Shown here: in pieces, positions 22,421-30,891 of the stretch | How the letters are laid out: each line of letters opens with the position of its first letter | Position numbering within the stretch: position 1 is the stretch's first letter | Translations under genes and position numbers: made by a program | Assembly (NCBI GenBank): GCA_934621885.1 | Contig: CAKTUH010000004.1 | Coordinates: 8,334 to 72,333 of the forward strand | Reading direction: 5' to 3' | DNA from: an uncultured Collinsella sp. | Lineage (GTDB): Bacteria; Actinomycetota; Coriobacteriia; Coriobacteriales; Coriobacteriaceae | Length of the DNA: 64,000 bases | The notes under the pieces: model-generated | What the model saw: the letters and a program-made list of their open reading frames with translations, nothing else | Databases searched by the model: none | Told to the model about the DNA's origin: nothing

Positions 22421-25218
22421 AACGCGTCAGCGCAGCGTTTACAGATATGCGCGTGGCCGTTGTACTCGCCGACGGTGGTGCGGTAGTTCCAGCAACGGTC
22501 GCAGCATTCGCCCTCGGCAGCCTCGATGGCAACGGAGAGCTCCTCACCCTGGGTCAGCTCAACATCGGAGACGATGTAGAACTCGGCAAGGTCGACGGCC
22601 TTTTCGCCGGTCAGCAGCGCGTACATCTCGGCGGGAACGACCGCCTTGACGCAGACCTGCTGGCTCTTGGTGAAGGTGCCGGCGGAGCGGGCATCCTCAA
22701 GGGCCTTGGTCACGGCGCTACGGAGCTCGAGCGAAGCCTCGAGCACGCCCTCAAACTCGTTAGCCTCGTCGACCGTGATGGGCGACTTGTACCAATCGAG
22801 CAGCGCGGCGTACTTCTGGTGGTCGACGCAGCCGGCGGGCGCATAGGCCATGGCCTCGTCGACCGTGTAGGACAGGATCGGCTGCAGGTCGCGCATGAGC
22901 ATCGAGAAGAGCTCGGCAAGCACGGTCTGGGCGCTGCGGCGCTCGAGCGAGCCGGGCTTGTCGCAGTACAGACGGTCCTTCAGGGCATCGAGGTACACGT
23001 TGGAAAGCTCGGTAACCACAAAGTCGTAAAGCGCACGGTAGGCGCGCGGGAACTCGTAGCTGGCGTAGGCGTCGTCGACCTCGGCCTGGACCTGAGTCAG
23101 GCGGGCAACCATGAGCTTATCGAGCGGCAGCAGGTCGGCAAAGGCGACGCCGTCGGTCTCGGGCTCAAACTGGCCCTCGAGCTCGGAGAGCAAGAAGCGC
23201 AGCGTGTTGCGGAAACGACGGTAGGCATCGGACGTACGAGCGAGAATCTCGTGGTCGATGGACACGTCGGAGCTGGTGTCGACGGAGGCAACCCACAGGC
23301 GGATGATGTCGGCGCCCATCTCGTCGCAGACCTTGTTGGGGTCGATGACGTTGCCGAGCGACTTGGACATCTTGCGGCCCTGACCGTCGAGGGTGAAGCC
23401 CTGCGAGACGACCGCCTTGTACGGAGCGTGGCCATTGGCACCCACCGAGGTGAGCAGCGAGCTCTGGAACCAACCGCGGTGCTGGTCGGAGCCCTCGAGG
23501 TACACGTCCGCCGGATACTCCAGCTCGGGACGGTACTCGCAGACGGCCTTCCAAGACACGCCGGAATCCCACCACACGTCGAGGATGTCCTTATCGGCCT
23601 TGAGGTGATGACCGCCGCACTTGGGGCAGACGCAGGCCTCGCCCAGGTAGCTCTCGGGAGCGTCAGTGAACCAGGCGTCGGAGCCCTTCTCGTGGAAGAG
23701 CTTGATGACGGCGTCGAGCGTGGCGTCGTTCATGACCTTCTCGCCGCAGTCGGCGCAGGTGTAGCTCGGGATGGGCACGCCCCAGTTGCGCTGACGGCTG
23801 ATGCACCAGTCGGGACGCTGCTCGACCATGGCGCCAATGCGGTTGGCGGCGTGGGCCGGATACCACTTGACGTTCTCGCGGACCTCCTTGCCAGCCTGCT
23901 CGCGCAGACCGGTCTTGTCCATCGAGACAAACCACTGGTCGGTGGCACGGAAGAGCACCGGGTGCTTGCAGCGCCAGCAGTGCGGATAGCTGTGCGTGAT
24001 CTTCTTCTCGAGGACCAGGGTGCCGCGCTCGCGCAGGAACTCGATGATGTGCGGGTTGGCCTCGTCGGTATCCATACCGCTGAAGGGGCCGCCGGTACCA
24101 AACTCGTCGCCGGTGTAGAACTTGCCGTCGTCATCGACCGGCATACAGATGTCGGTGATGCCCTCCTTGAGGCAGGCGAAGTAGTCGTCGACGCCGTGGC
24201 CGGGCGAGTTGTGGACGATACCGGTACCGTCGTCGACACCGACGTAATCGGCCAGCAGCGCCACGCCCTCGACACCGTCAAAGATCGGCTGCTTGTAGTG
24301 GATGTGGTGGAAGGTCTCGGCGGGAACCACGTAGGGCTTGCCGTCGACCATGACCGGGGTGTACTCCCAGCCAAACTCCTCGCAGCACTTGGGAGCCAGG
24401 TCCTCGAGCATGACCTCAGCGCGACCGTCGTGCTCGACGGCAACATAAGCGGCGCCGGGCTTGAGGGAGACCGCCTGGTCGGAAGGGATGGTCCACGGCG
24501 TGGTCGTCCAGATGATGAAGTCGACCGGGCCGTCGAAGTTCTCGAGGCCGGCGGGCTTGGTAGTCATCTCGAAGCGCACGAAGATGGAGGGGCTCGTCTC
24601 GTCGGAGTACTCGATCTCGGCCTCAGCGAGCGCGGTGTGGCAGTGCTTGCACCAGTGGACGGGCTTGTGACCGCGATAGATCATGCCCTTATCGAACATG
24701 GCCTTAAAGACCTCGATGTCGGCGGCGTCGTGCTGGTGATAGAGCGTCAGGTAGGGATTGTCCCAGTCGCCGAGCACGCCCAGACGACGGAAGCCGGCCT
24801 TCTGCAACTCGATGTTCTCGACAGCGAACTTGTTGCAGAGCTCGCGGATCTTAGCCGTGGAGGTCTGGTTGAACTTCTCGGTGCCGAGTTTCTCCTCGAC
24901 CTTGTGCTCGATCGGCTGACCGTGGCAGTCCCAACCGGGGACATAGGGAACTTCAAAGCCCTGCATCATCCAGTAACGGTTGATCATGTCCTTGGAGATC
25001 TTGTTCATGGCGTGGCCGATGTGGATCGGGCCGTTCGCGTACGGAGGGCCGTCGTGCAGCACGAACTTCTTGTGACCCTCGTTCTTCTTCAGAACTTGCT
25101 CGTAGACCTTGTTGTCCTGCCAGTCCTTGAGTCGCTTGGGCTCGGACTTGGAAAGACCGGCACGCATGGGAAATCCGGTTTTGGGCAGATTCATCGTCTG
25201 CTTGTACTCGTTTGCCAC
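22417..25218 (-). CDS. ileS: Isoleucyl-tRNA synthetase
   Basis: Class I synthetase charging tRNA-Ile, with a CP1 editing domain that removes Val. The 933-residue protein has the HIGH motif in PYANGPIHIGHAMNKI, the KMSKS loop in GRKMSKSLGN, and a C-terminal zinc ribbon (CDRCWNY and CKRC). I chose the GTG at 25218 (VANEYKQTMNLPKTGFPMR) because AAGGGG lies 6 bases upstream and the sequence then aligns with bacterial IleRS. An in-frame ATG 35 codons earlier lies within the T-box terminator and is rejected. It is transcribed alone behind an Ile T-box leader. Confidence 0.97.
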   Translation of the reverse strand: MANEYKQTMNLPKTGFPMRAGLSKSEPKRLKDWQDNKVYEQVLKKNEGHKKFVLHDGPPYANGPIHIGHAMNKISKDMINRYWMMQGFEVPYVPGWDCHGQPIEHKVEEKLGTEKFNQTSTAKIRELCNKFAVENIELQKAGFRRLGVLGDWDNPYLTLYHQHDAADIEVFKAMFDKGMIYRGHKPVHWCKHCHTALAEAEIEYSDETSPSIFVRFEMTTKPAGLENFDGPVDFIIWTTTPWTIPSDQAVSLKPGAAYVAVEHDGRAEVMLEDLAPKCCEEFGWEYTPVMVDGKPYVVPAETFHHIHYKQPIFDGVEGVALLADYVGVDDGTGIVHNSPGHGVDDYFACLKEGITDICMPVDDDGKFYTGDEFGTGGPFSGMDTDEANPHIIEFLRERGTLVLEKKITHSYPHCWRCKHPVLFRATDQWFVSMDKTGLREQAGKEVRENVKWYPAHAANRIGAMVEQRPDWCISRQRNWGVPIPSYTCADCGEKVMNDATLDAVIKLFHEKGSDAWFTDAPESYLGEACVCPKCGGHHLKADKDILDVWWDSGVSWKAVCEYRPELEYPADVYLEGSDQHRGWFQSSLLTSVGANGHAPYKAVVSQGFTLDGQGRKMSKSLGNVIDPNKVCDEMGADIIRLWVASVDTSSDVSIDHEILARTSDAYRRFRNTLRFLLSELEGQFEPETDGVAFADLLPLDKLMVARLTQVQAEVDDAYASYEFPRAYRALYDFVVTELSNVYLDALKDRLYCDKPGSLERRSAQTVLAELFSMLMRDLQPILSYTVDEAMAYAPAGCVDHQKYAALLDWYKSPITVDEANEFEGVLEASLELRSAVTKALEDARSAGTFTKSQQVCVKAVVPAEMYALLTGEKAVDLAEFYIVSDVELTQGEELSVAIEAAEGECCDRCWNYRTTVGEYNGHAHICKRCADAL

Positions 25219-25567
25219 GGTACCCCTTTCTTGTCGTGGGCGCGCACGCCCTCTGGGCACCAAAAAAGCGCCCGTCCCTGCAAGCTGGGACGAAGCGCCA
25301 CAAAACGGGCAGACTGCCCGCAAAAGCTCTTCGCTTAACCACCCAGCTTAGATGCCCTCGCCCGCGTCGCCGCGCGCTCGCATCCGTTACTCGGCTGGCC
25401 TGTATCGACGACCATCTCGGCGATGTCTACTAAGACGAACCTGTTCGGCACGTCCGTTGGGACCGCAGCTCCGGGGTGATTTTCATCGGTCGCATGCACG
25501 GGTTCTCAGCACTCCCCGCTCTCTGTGGCATGCGGATGGCCGACTACTCGTCCCCATCAACGCTTAT
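25219..25567 (-). promoter_or_regulatory. Ile-specific T-box riboswitch leader of ileS
   Basis: On the minus strand the roughly 345-base leader shows a Stem I with AGAGAG and GCTGAGA-type distal features (about 25495-25530), and a specifier loop GAAAATCA in which ATC (25478-25480) is an isoleucine codon. The T-box core AAGCTGGGTGGTTAAGCG (about 25332-25350), whose TGGT can pair with the tRNA ACCA end, follows. An intrinsic terminator with GCGC-TT-CGTCCC and GGGACG-GGCGC arms followed by TTTTTT lies at 25262-25298. A TG-extended -10 (TACCAT, 25575-25580) lies just upstream. Uncharged tRNA-Ile is expected to favour the antiterminator and read-through. Confidence 0.85.
25262..25298 (-). terminator. 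T-box attenuator terminator of ileS
   Basis: GC-rich stem of about 11 bp with loop AGCTTGCA, followed on the minus strand by TTTTTTGG. It lies between the T-box core and the ileS ribosome-binding site. Confidence 0.85.
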
Positions 25568-25704
25568 GCGCTGTATGGTAGCACGGTCCGCGCCGGCGAA
25601 AAACCCTCAACACTGGTTTTATACGTTCGAAATTTCTCACGGACGCAGACCTTCTCTTGGAGCAAAATACCTGAAAGCACTTTATCGAGCGAAAGAAGGT
25701 TGCT

Positions 25705-26793
25705 ATGCGCACGATTGGAATGAGCGACTACACCGTTGGCGAGGACTGCTTTGCCGAGCTGCCCACCGCACTGGCAGAGTACGGAGCGACAAAGGTTGCC
25801 ATCATTGGCGGCAAGCGCGCCCTGGCCGCGGCGCTGCCGGGTATCGAGGCGGCACTTGAGGGCACCGGTGTCGAGGTTCTGGAGACGCGCGTCTACGGCA
25901 CCAACAGCACGCGTGCCAATATAGCCAAGGTCGTGAACTCCCCTGCCTGCCAGGAGGCTGACGTGCTCATCGCCTGCGGCGGCGGCAAGGCGCTCGACAC
26001 CGTTAAGACCGCGGCCATCGAGCTCAGGAAGATCGTCTTCACCGTCCCGACGATCTGCTCCAACTGCTCTGCCGCGACCGCCATTGCCGTCGTGTACAAC
26101 GACGACGGCTCGCTCGAGGGCTATTCGTATCCCAACCGCCCCGCGCACATCTTCATCAATCCCAAGATCATCGCCGAGGCACCGGCGGAGTACTTCTGGG
26201 CCGGCGTGGGCGACGCCCTGTCTAAGCAGCCCGAGGTCGAGTACGCCACGAGCGCCGGCAACCTGGAGCACACAGCCGGCCTTGGCCTGGCACTTGCCCA
26301 CACCTGCTCCGAGCCGCTGTTTACCTATGGCGTCCAGGGCCTCGAGGATGTTCGTCAGGACCTGTCGAGTGAGGCTGTCAAGCAGATCGCACTCGACATC
26401 GTGGTCAATACGGGCTATGTCTCGAACCTCACGAACCAGAACGATTACTACTACAACTCGAGCGTGGCGCACGCGTTCTACAACGCCACCTGCAGCATCC
26501 CGCGCGAGGGAACGTATCTACACGGCGAGGTCGTGAGCCTGGGCGTGCTCGTACTGTTTGCCTATACGGGCGATACCGAGAACCTTGAGCGCTACGCTGC
26601 CTTTAACAAGCAGATGGGCCTGCCCGTGACGCTTGAGCAGGTCGGTCTTACCGAGAAGGACATCCCGGCCCTGTGCGAGTACGCGCACGCCACCAATGAG
26701 TGGAAGCAGGGCAACCCGGAGCCCTTCACCGACGAGAAGTTCGCCGCCGCCATCAAGGCCGCCAACGCCTACGGCCACACGCTGCTGGCCTAA
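25705..26793 (+). CDS. Iron-containing alcohol dehydrogenase, glycerol dehydrogenase-like
   Basis: NAD-dependent, metal-dependent dehydrogenase of the GldA/DHQS-like superfamily, 362 residues. The nucleotide-binding segment IACGGGKALDTVKT is near residue 92. The metal ligands are Asp in GVGDALSK (~residue 173) and His in SVAHAFYNA and YLHGEVVSLG (~residues 255 and 273). The segment PTICSNCSAATAIAVVY is typical of the glycerol-dehydrogenase branch. The substrate could be glycerol or another polyol. The ribosome-binding site is AGAAGG. It is transcribed divergently from ileS. Confidence 0.85.
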   Translation: MRTIGMSDYTVGEDCFAELPTALAEYGATKVAIIGGKRALAAALPGIEAALEGTGVEVLETRVYGTNSTRANIAKVVNSPACQEADVLIACGGGKALDTVKTAAIELRKIVFTVPTICSNCSAATAIAVVYNDDGSLEGYSYPNRPAHIFINPKIIAEAPAEYFWAGVGDALSKQPEVEYATSAGNLEHTAGLGLALAHTCSEPLFTYGVQGLEDVRQDLSSEAVKQIALDIVVNTGYVSNLTNQNDYYYNSSVAHAFYNATCSIPREGTYLHGEVVSLGVLVLFAYTGDTENLERYAAFNKQMGLPVTLEQVGLTEKDIPALCEYAHATNEWKQGNPEPFTDEKFAAAIKAANAYGHTLLA

Positions 26794-26800
26794 CCGACCA

Positions 26801-26842
26801 AAACCACCACAAGGGGGACAGTCACCTTTGTGGTGGTTTTTT
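26801..26842 (+). terminator. Terminator shared by convergent genes; dispersed repeat copy 2
   Basis: ACCACCACAA and TTGTGGTGGT arms around a loop with GGGACAGTCA are followed by TTTTTTATT on the plus strand. It is nearly identical to the element at 19041-19073 when reverse-complemented (26803-26835), including the loop. The T-run overlaps the stop codon of the opposing DUF523 gene. Confidence 0.85.
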
Positions 26843-27296
26843 ATTGCTCCAGCATACTCAGGTCGAATTCACTTGCCGGGATAACGCGGTAGCCGTGGCG
26901 CAGGAGTAGATCGACGAAGACACCGTTGCCCGCCGTGAGTGTGCCGCTGAAGGACCCGTCGTAGATACGGCCCACGCCGCACGAGGGGCTGCGGTCCTGC
27001 AGGATGCAAGCGACGATCTCATCCGGGCCACCCGCCTGTTCGCACATATCGAGCGCGCGCTGGGCGCCCAAGCGAAACTCGCGGTCGACCGACACGCCCT
27101 CGCGGGTGCGAACCCCACCGTCCACAATCTCGGATGGGTCGCGCGGCGTCGGCAGGCCGCCAAAGACCTCGGGGCACACCAGCAGCACCTCGGTCCCCGT
27201 GCGCTCGCAGGCCTCAACCAGCTCACGGCGGTAGTTATCGAGCCCGTTGTACTTGCAGCTCTCGCCCATCAAGCAAGCGCTCACCACGATCTTCAT
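26841..27296 (-). CDS. DUF523 family protein
   Basis: A 151-residue protein of the DUF523 family with the conserved cysteine pattern: ACLMGESCKYNG at the start, LLVCPEVFGGLPTPR in the middle and DRSPSCGVG near residue 107. The cysteines suggest metal or cluster binding; no function is established. The ATG at 27296 has GGAAAGG upstream and gives the canonical MKIVVSACLMG start, so the longer in-frame reading is rejected. Confidence 0.88.
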   Translation of the reverse strand: MKIVVSACLMGESCKYNGLDNYRRELVEACERTGTEVLLVCPEVFGGLPTPRDPSEIVDGGVRTREGVSVDREFRLGAQRALDMCEQAGGPDEIVACILQDRSPSCGVGRIYDGSFSGTLTAGNGVFVDLLLRHGYRVIPASEFDLSMLEQ

Positions 27297-27311
27297 TTCC
27301 ATCCTTTCCCA

Positions 27312-27352
27312 GCAAAACGCCCCATTTGAGATCGTCACTCAAATGGGGCGTT
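27312..27352 (-). terminator. Rho-independent terminator of ftsH
   Basis: A perfect 15-bp stem AACGCCCCATTTGAG (27316-27330) with its complement at 27338-27352 and a 7-base loop is followed on the minus strand by TTTTGC. It lies 20 bases after the ftsH stop and just upstream of DUF523. Confidence 0.8.
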
Positions 27353-27371
27353 CGACGCTATACGACCAGTC

Positions 27372-29279
27372 TTACTGCTGCTTCGGCATTAGTGGGTTCT
27401 CACGCGTGAGGAGATTCATGAACTCCTCGCCCGTGATGGTCTCCTTCTTATACAGATAACGAGCCAGCTCATGGAGCTTGAACTTGTTCTCCTTCAGGAT
27501 CTGAAGGGCGCGATCGTGCGCATCCTCAATCAACTTGGCGACAATCGCGTCCACACGCTCGGCAGTACCGGGAGCGCAGGTGAGCGACGTGTCCTGGTTG
27601 AGGTACGCGTTCTGAACAGTACCGAGCGCCATCATGCCAAACTCGTCAGACATACCAAAGCGCGTCACCATGTTGCGGGCGAGCTTGGTAGCCTGCTCGA
27701 TATCGTTGGCAGCACCGGTCGTCATCTCGCCAAAGATGAGCTCCTCGGCCGCGCGACCACCGCAATAGACGGCGAGCTTGTCCAGAACCTCCTGGCGCGT
27801 GGTCAGGAAGCGCTCGTCCTCCTCGACCTGCATGGTGTAGCCCAGCGCACCGCTCGTACGCGGCACGATGGTGATTTTCGTGACCGGCGCGGAGCCCTTC
27901 TGGCGGGCGGCGACGATGGCGTGGCCGATCTCGTGATAGGACACGACCTGCTTCTCATGGTCGGACAGCACCGTGGACTTACGCTGCTGACCAGCGATAA
28001 CAACCTCCACCGACTCCTCAAAGTCATCCTGCGTGGCGCGCTTGCGGCCCTCGCGGACGGCGCGCAGCGCACCCTCGTTGATGATATTGGCCAGGTCGGC
28101 ACCCGAGGCACCGGGCGTGGCGCGGGCAATGGCGGTCAGGTCGATCGGCGGCTGGGTCTTCACGCTCTTGGCATGCAGCTCGAGGATGTTCTTACGGCCG
28201 GTCAGGTCGGGCAACTCGACGGGAATGCGACGATCAAAGCGGCCGGGACGCAGCAGAGCCGGATCGAGGCTGTCGGGACGGTTGGTCGCGGCCAAAACAA
28301 CGATACCCTTGTGGTTGTCGAATCCGTCCATCTCGGTCAGCAGCTGGTTGAGTGTCTGCTCGCGCTCGTCGTTGCCACTAAAGCCGCCGCCGTCGCGCTT
28401 CTTGCCGATGGTATCGATCTCATCGATAAAGACGATGCACGGGGCCTTTTCCTTGGCCTGCTTAAACAGGTCACGCACCTTGGCGGCGCCACGACCGACG
28501 AACATCTCGACGAACTCGGAACCCGAAATGCTAAAGAACGGCACGCCCGCCTCGCCGGCAACGGCCTTGGCGAGCAGGGTCTTACCGGTACCCGGAGGGC
28601 CAACGAGTAGGGCACCGCGCGGCAGCTTGGCGCCGATCTCCTCGTAGCGCTGCGGCTTCTCCAGAAAGTCGACGACCTCTTTGAGGGACTCCTTGGCCTC
28701 TTCCTGGCCGGCGACGTCCTTAAAGGTCACGCCCACATCCTTGGAGGCGATCACGCGTGCGCCGGACTTGCCCAGTCCGCCGCCGCCAAAACCGCCGCCG
28801 CCAAAGTTCATCGACGGGCCGTCATCGCCCATGGCCTTCTTCATGCGGCGGTTGAGCCACCAACCGATGAGGAAGAAAATCGCCATGGGGAGAATAAGCG
28901 TGAGCAGGTAGTAGGTCATCAGGCCCGAGTTTTTATCGGGAACGACCGACTCCAGCGAAGCACCGGATTCAAGCACGCGATCGGTAAAGCCAGCATCATT
29001 CGGCACACCGGTCGTCTTGTAGGCGATGTTCTCGTCCTCGCCCTTCTTGGTGTAATAAATCGTGTAATCGTCCGTGTTGTACTCGACCTTGTCGACGCTC
29101 TTCTTATCGAGCGCTTTGACAAACGTCGAGTAGTCGGTCTTCGTAATCTGCTGCGTGTGACCGATGTTAGGGAACAGAACGGTCGAGAGCACGAGGTAGA
29201 CGACGAAGGCGATGAGCACGTAGAGGATCATATTCCGTCTACGTTTGTTGTCATCCATCTCCATCTGCTTGAACTCCAT
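27372..29279 (-). CDS. ftsH: ATP-dependent zinc metalloprotease FtsH
   Basis: Hexameric membrane AAA+ protease that degrades misfolded membrane proteins and selected regulators. The 635-residue protein has one N-terminal helix ([19 protein letters not shown]), an extracytoplasmic domain, a second helix ([18 protein letters not shown]), Walker [15 protein letters not shown], Walker [12 protein letters not shown], the SRH region, and the zinc site HEIGHAI, where most homologues have HEAGH. The ATG at 29279 has no clear ribosome-binding site; the ATG at 29264 (MEMDDNKRR) with GGAG 9 bases upstream may be the real start. In many bacteria ftsH follows tilS-hpt, which are not here. Confidence 0.96.
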   Translation of the reverse strand: MEFKQMEMDDNKRRRNMILYVLIAFVVYLVLSTVLFPNIGHTQQITKTDYSTFVKALDKKSVDKVEYNTDDYTIYYTKKGEDENIAYKTTGVPNDAGFTDRVLESGASLESVVPDKNSGLMTYYLLTLILPMAIFFLIGWWLNRRMKKAMGDDGPSMNFGGGGFGGGGLGKSGARVIASKDVGVTFKDVAGQEEAKESLKEVVDFLEKPQRYEEIGAKLPRGALLVGPPGTGKTLLAKAVAGEAGVPFFSISGSEFVEMFVGRGAAKVRDLFKQAKEKAPCIVFIDEIDTIGKKRDGGGFSGNDEREQTLNQLLTEMDGFDNHKGIVVLAATNRPDSLDPALLRPGRFDRRIPVELPDLTGRKNILELHAKSVKTQPPIDLTAIARATPGASGADLANIINEGALRAVREGRKRATQDDFEESVEVVIAGQQRKSTVLSDHEKQVVSYHEIGHAIVAARQKGSAPVTKITIVPRTSGALGYTMQVEEDERFLTTRQEVLDKLAVYCGGRAAEELIFGEMTTGAANDIEQATKLARNMVTRFGMSDEFGMMALGTVQNAYLNQDTSLTCAPGTAERVDAIVAKLIEDAHDRALQILKENKFKLHELARYLYKKETITGEEFMNLLTRENPLMPKQQ

Positions 29280-29356
29280 CTACTGGGGTTGATAATGCTT
29301 TCTAGAATACCCAACCCGGGCGGCGATAAACCGACGCCGGGCACGAAAGGACAGAG

Positions 29357-29842
29357 ATGGCATCACTGAAAGTCGGCAAGGTTCAAATCTATACGGGCGA
29401 CGGCAAGGGCAAGACGACGGCTGCGCTGGGGCTCGCGCTGCGCGCCACGGGCTATGGACTCGACGTGCTCATGCTGCAGTTTGCCAAGAAGCTACACTGC
29501 GCCGAGCATGACGCAGCGCCGCGTTTGGGGCTGCGCATTGTGCAGGCAGACCGCGACACACCCGAGGCCTGCGCCGCACAAATCATGGAACTGGCACACG
29601 AACAGATTTCGCAGGTCGACGTGCTAATCCTGGACGAACTGGGCGAGGCCATGCGCCGCGGCTTTGCTACGCGCGAGGATGTCGAGGAACTAATCGCGAT
29701 GAAACCCGCCACCACAGAACTCGTGCTCACCGGCCGTGGCCTGTTACCCCTCACCGACCTCGCCGATCTGGTCACCGAAATGCGCCCCGTCAAACACTAC
29801 TTCGACGAAGGCCTCCTAGCCCGCCAAGGCATCGAATACTAG
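29357..29842 (+). CDS. cobO: Cob(I)alamin adenosyltransferase (CobA/BtuR type)
   Basis: Transfers adenosyl from ATP to cob(I)alamin or cobinamide. The 161-residue protein has the P-loop GDGKGKTTAALGLALRA at residues 15-31, the DELGEAMRRGF segment, TELVLTGRG and the family end VKHYFDEGLLARQGIEY. It lies alone, divergent from ftsH with a 77-base gap. Its TAG stop coincides with the first bases of the palindromic repeat at 29839. It may serve cobalamin salvage. Confidence 0.92.
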   Translation: MASLKVGKVQIYTGDGKGKTTAALGLALRATGYGLDVLMLQFAKKLHCAEHDAAPRLGLRIVQADRDTPEACAAQIMELAHEQISQVDVLILDELGEAMRRGFATREDVEELIAMKPATTELVLTGRGLLPLTDLADLVTEMRPVKHYFDEGLLARQGIEY

Positions 29843-29887
29843 TCATTGGGGACGTTCTTTAATGACTAGTCGCAGGGGACACTCTTT
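29839..29887 (-). repeat. Left palindromic flank of the RAYT locus
   Basis: Begins CTAGTCATTGGGGACGTTCTT and ends GGGGACACTCTTT, with an internal GACTAGTC palindrome. Reverse-complemented it matches the right flank over about 48 bases with few differences, so the two flanks are inverted repeats. Confidence 0.85.
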
Positions 29888-29913
29888 CCAGGAAAAGGAC
29901 AGCCAATCAGATC

Positions 29914-30684
29914 CTAAATTTTACGCCAGCCCACCGTACCATTTGCTATCGTTGCACGACCAAGACCAACGGCCCTAACAATTTGGTTGACCGTCAGGCC
30001 CGCTCTCCGCATCTTGCAAAGAATGGGCTTACGCTCGATTGGACTCATCGTCTTGATGTCCGCCAGAGAGGCGGGCAATGCAATTTCCTTAGCAATCTTG
30101 AGCACTTCATCGTCAAGAACACGTGGGCGAGGCTCGGCATCATAAGGCGCGTCTTCAAGCCGTTCATCGAGATAGCATCGATAGGCCAATGAACCGCCCA
30201 CAAGATCCAGCACGATGCCGGGGTCACAAAAACCAAATCCATCATAGCCATAAGCATATGCTCGATAGCTCGACCAACGATAGTTATCGACGGCAGATAC
30301 GCCCGCCTTAACCGGATTCATATGAATATAATCCGCGAGAGCAATGGCCTGGACATCATTCTCAACAGGAATGTTCTTAAACCTATCCTGAAACAAATGC
30401 CCCACGCGGTCAGTTTTGCGATTGAAATATTTGACGTACGAGGTAAGAACACCGCTCATGCACGACGAAATTCTCCTATGCGGATCATCAACCATAAGAT
30501 GAAAGTGGTTCGACATGAGACACCACGCCGTAACGTCAACACCATTTCCGACAAGCTTATCTTCAAACAAGCTGAGCATTCGGTATCGATCTTCGTCATC
30601 TTCGAAGATGCAAATGCCACCGTTTCCGCGCGCGATTATGTGGTTACAACCCGTCAAAGAAACTATTCGACCCGTTCGTGGCAT
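29914..30684 (-). CDS. REP-associated tyrosine transposase (RAYT, IS200/Y1 fold)
   Basis: A 256-residue Y1 HUH transposase. The metal-binding pair is His-x-His in MSNHFHLMVDD near residue 70, and the catalytic tyrosine region is YVKYFNRKTDRVGHLFQD, typical of RAYT proteins. DYIHMNPVKAG and YRWSSYRAY follow, which are also family hallmarks. The C-terminal ~60 residues resemble a helix-turn-helix (GLTVNQIVRAVGLGRATI). The ATG at 30684 has GGAGGG 5 bases upstream; an in-frame start 19 codons earlier lacks one. RAYTs act in trans on palindromic REP sequences and are often single-copy, domesticated genes. Confidence 0.88.
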   Translation of the reverse strand: MPRTGRIVSLTGCNHIIARGNGGICIFEDDEDRYRMLSLFEDKLVGNGVDVTAWCLMSNHFHLMVDDPHRRISSCMSGVLTSYVKYFNRKTDRVGHLFQDRFKNIPVENDVQAIALADYIHMNPVKAGVSAVDNYRWSSYRAYAYGYDGFGFCDPGIVLDLVGGSLAYRCYLDERLEDAPYDAEPRPRVLDDEVLKIAKEIALPASLADIKTMSPIERKPILCKMRRAGLTVNQIVRAVGLGRATIANGTVGWRKI

Positions 30685-30815
30685 ATCGCCCTCCCATCTC
30701 GAAACCCTGCGGGCACCATCTGATAGGCGCGGACGATTCAAATTTGCTAAGCCCGTTATGCCAGTTTACATGGCCACATAATGCGTCACGAATGAAAACC
30801 CGAAAATCGTGTCGC

Positions 30816-30891
30816 AAAGAGTGTCCCCAACGACTAGTCATTCAAGAACGTCCCCAACGACTAGTCGTTTAAGAACGTCCCCAATGACTAG
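30816..30891 (+). repeat. Right palindromic flank of the RAYT locus with a tandem 27-base unit
   Basis: Starts AAAGAGTGTCCCC, then carries two copies of a 27-base unit of the form GACTAGTC-R-TT-Y-AAGAACG-TCCCCAA-Y and ends GACTAG. The left flank has one copy of this unit, so the right side is expanded by one repeat. Confidence 0.85.

Larger units (their letters stand above)
29839..30891. mobile_element. RAYT transposase locus with inverted palindromic flanks
   Basis: A 1,053-base unit made of a REP-associated tyrosine transposase gene (29914-30684) between two inverted flanking repeats (29839-29887 and 30816-30891). The outermost bases are the stop codons of cobO on the left and the MATE gene on the right. 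No direct target duplication is obvious, as expected for Y1 transposases. Confidence 0.75.

Noticed and set aside
22447..25338. 963-codon open frame on the plus strand
   Set aside because: Mirror frame of ileS with Leu/Val/Gly-rich composition and no ribosome-binding site or family resemblance.
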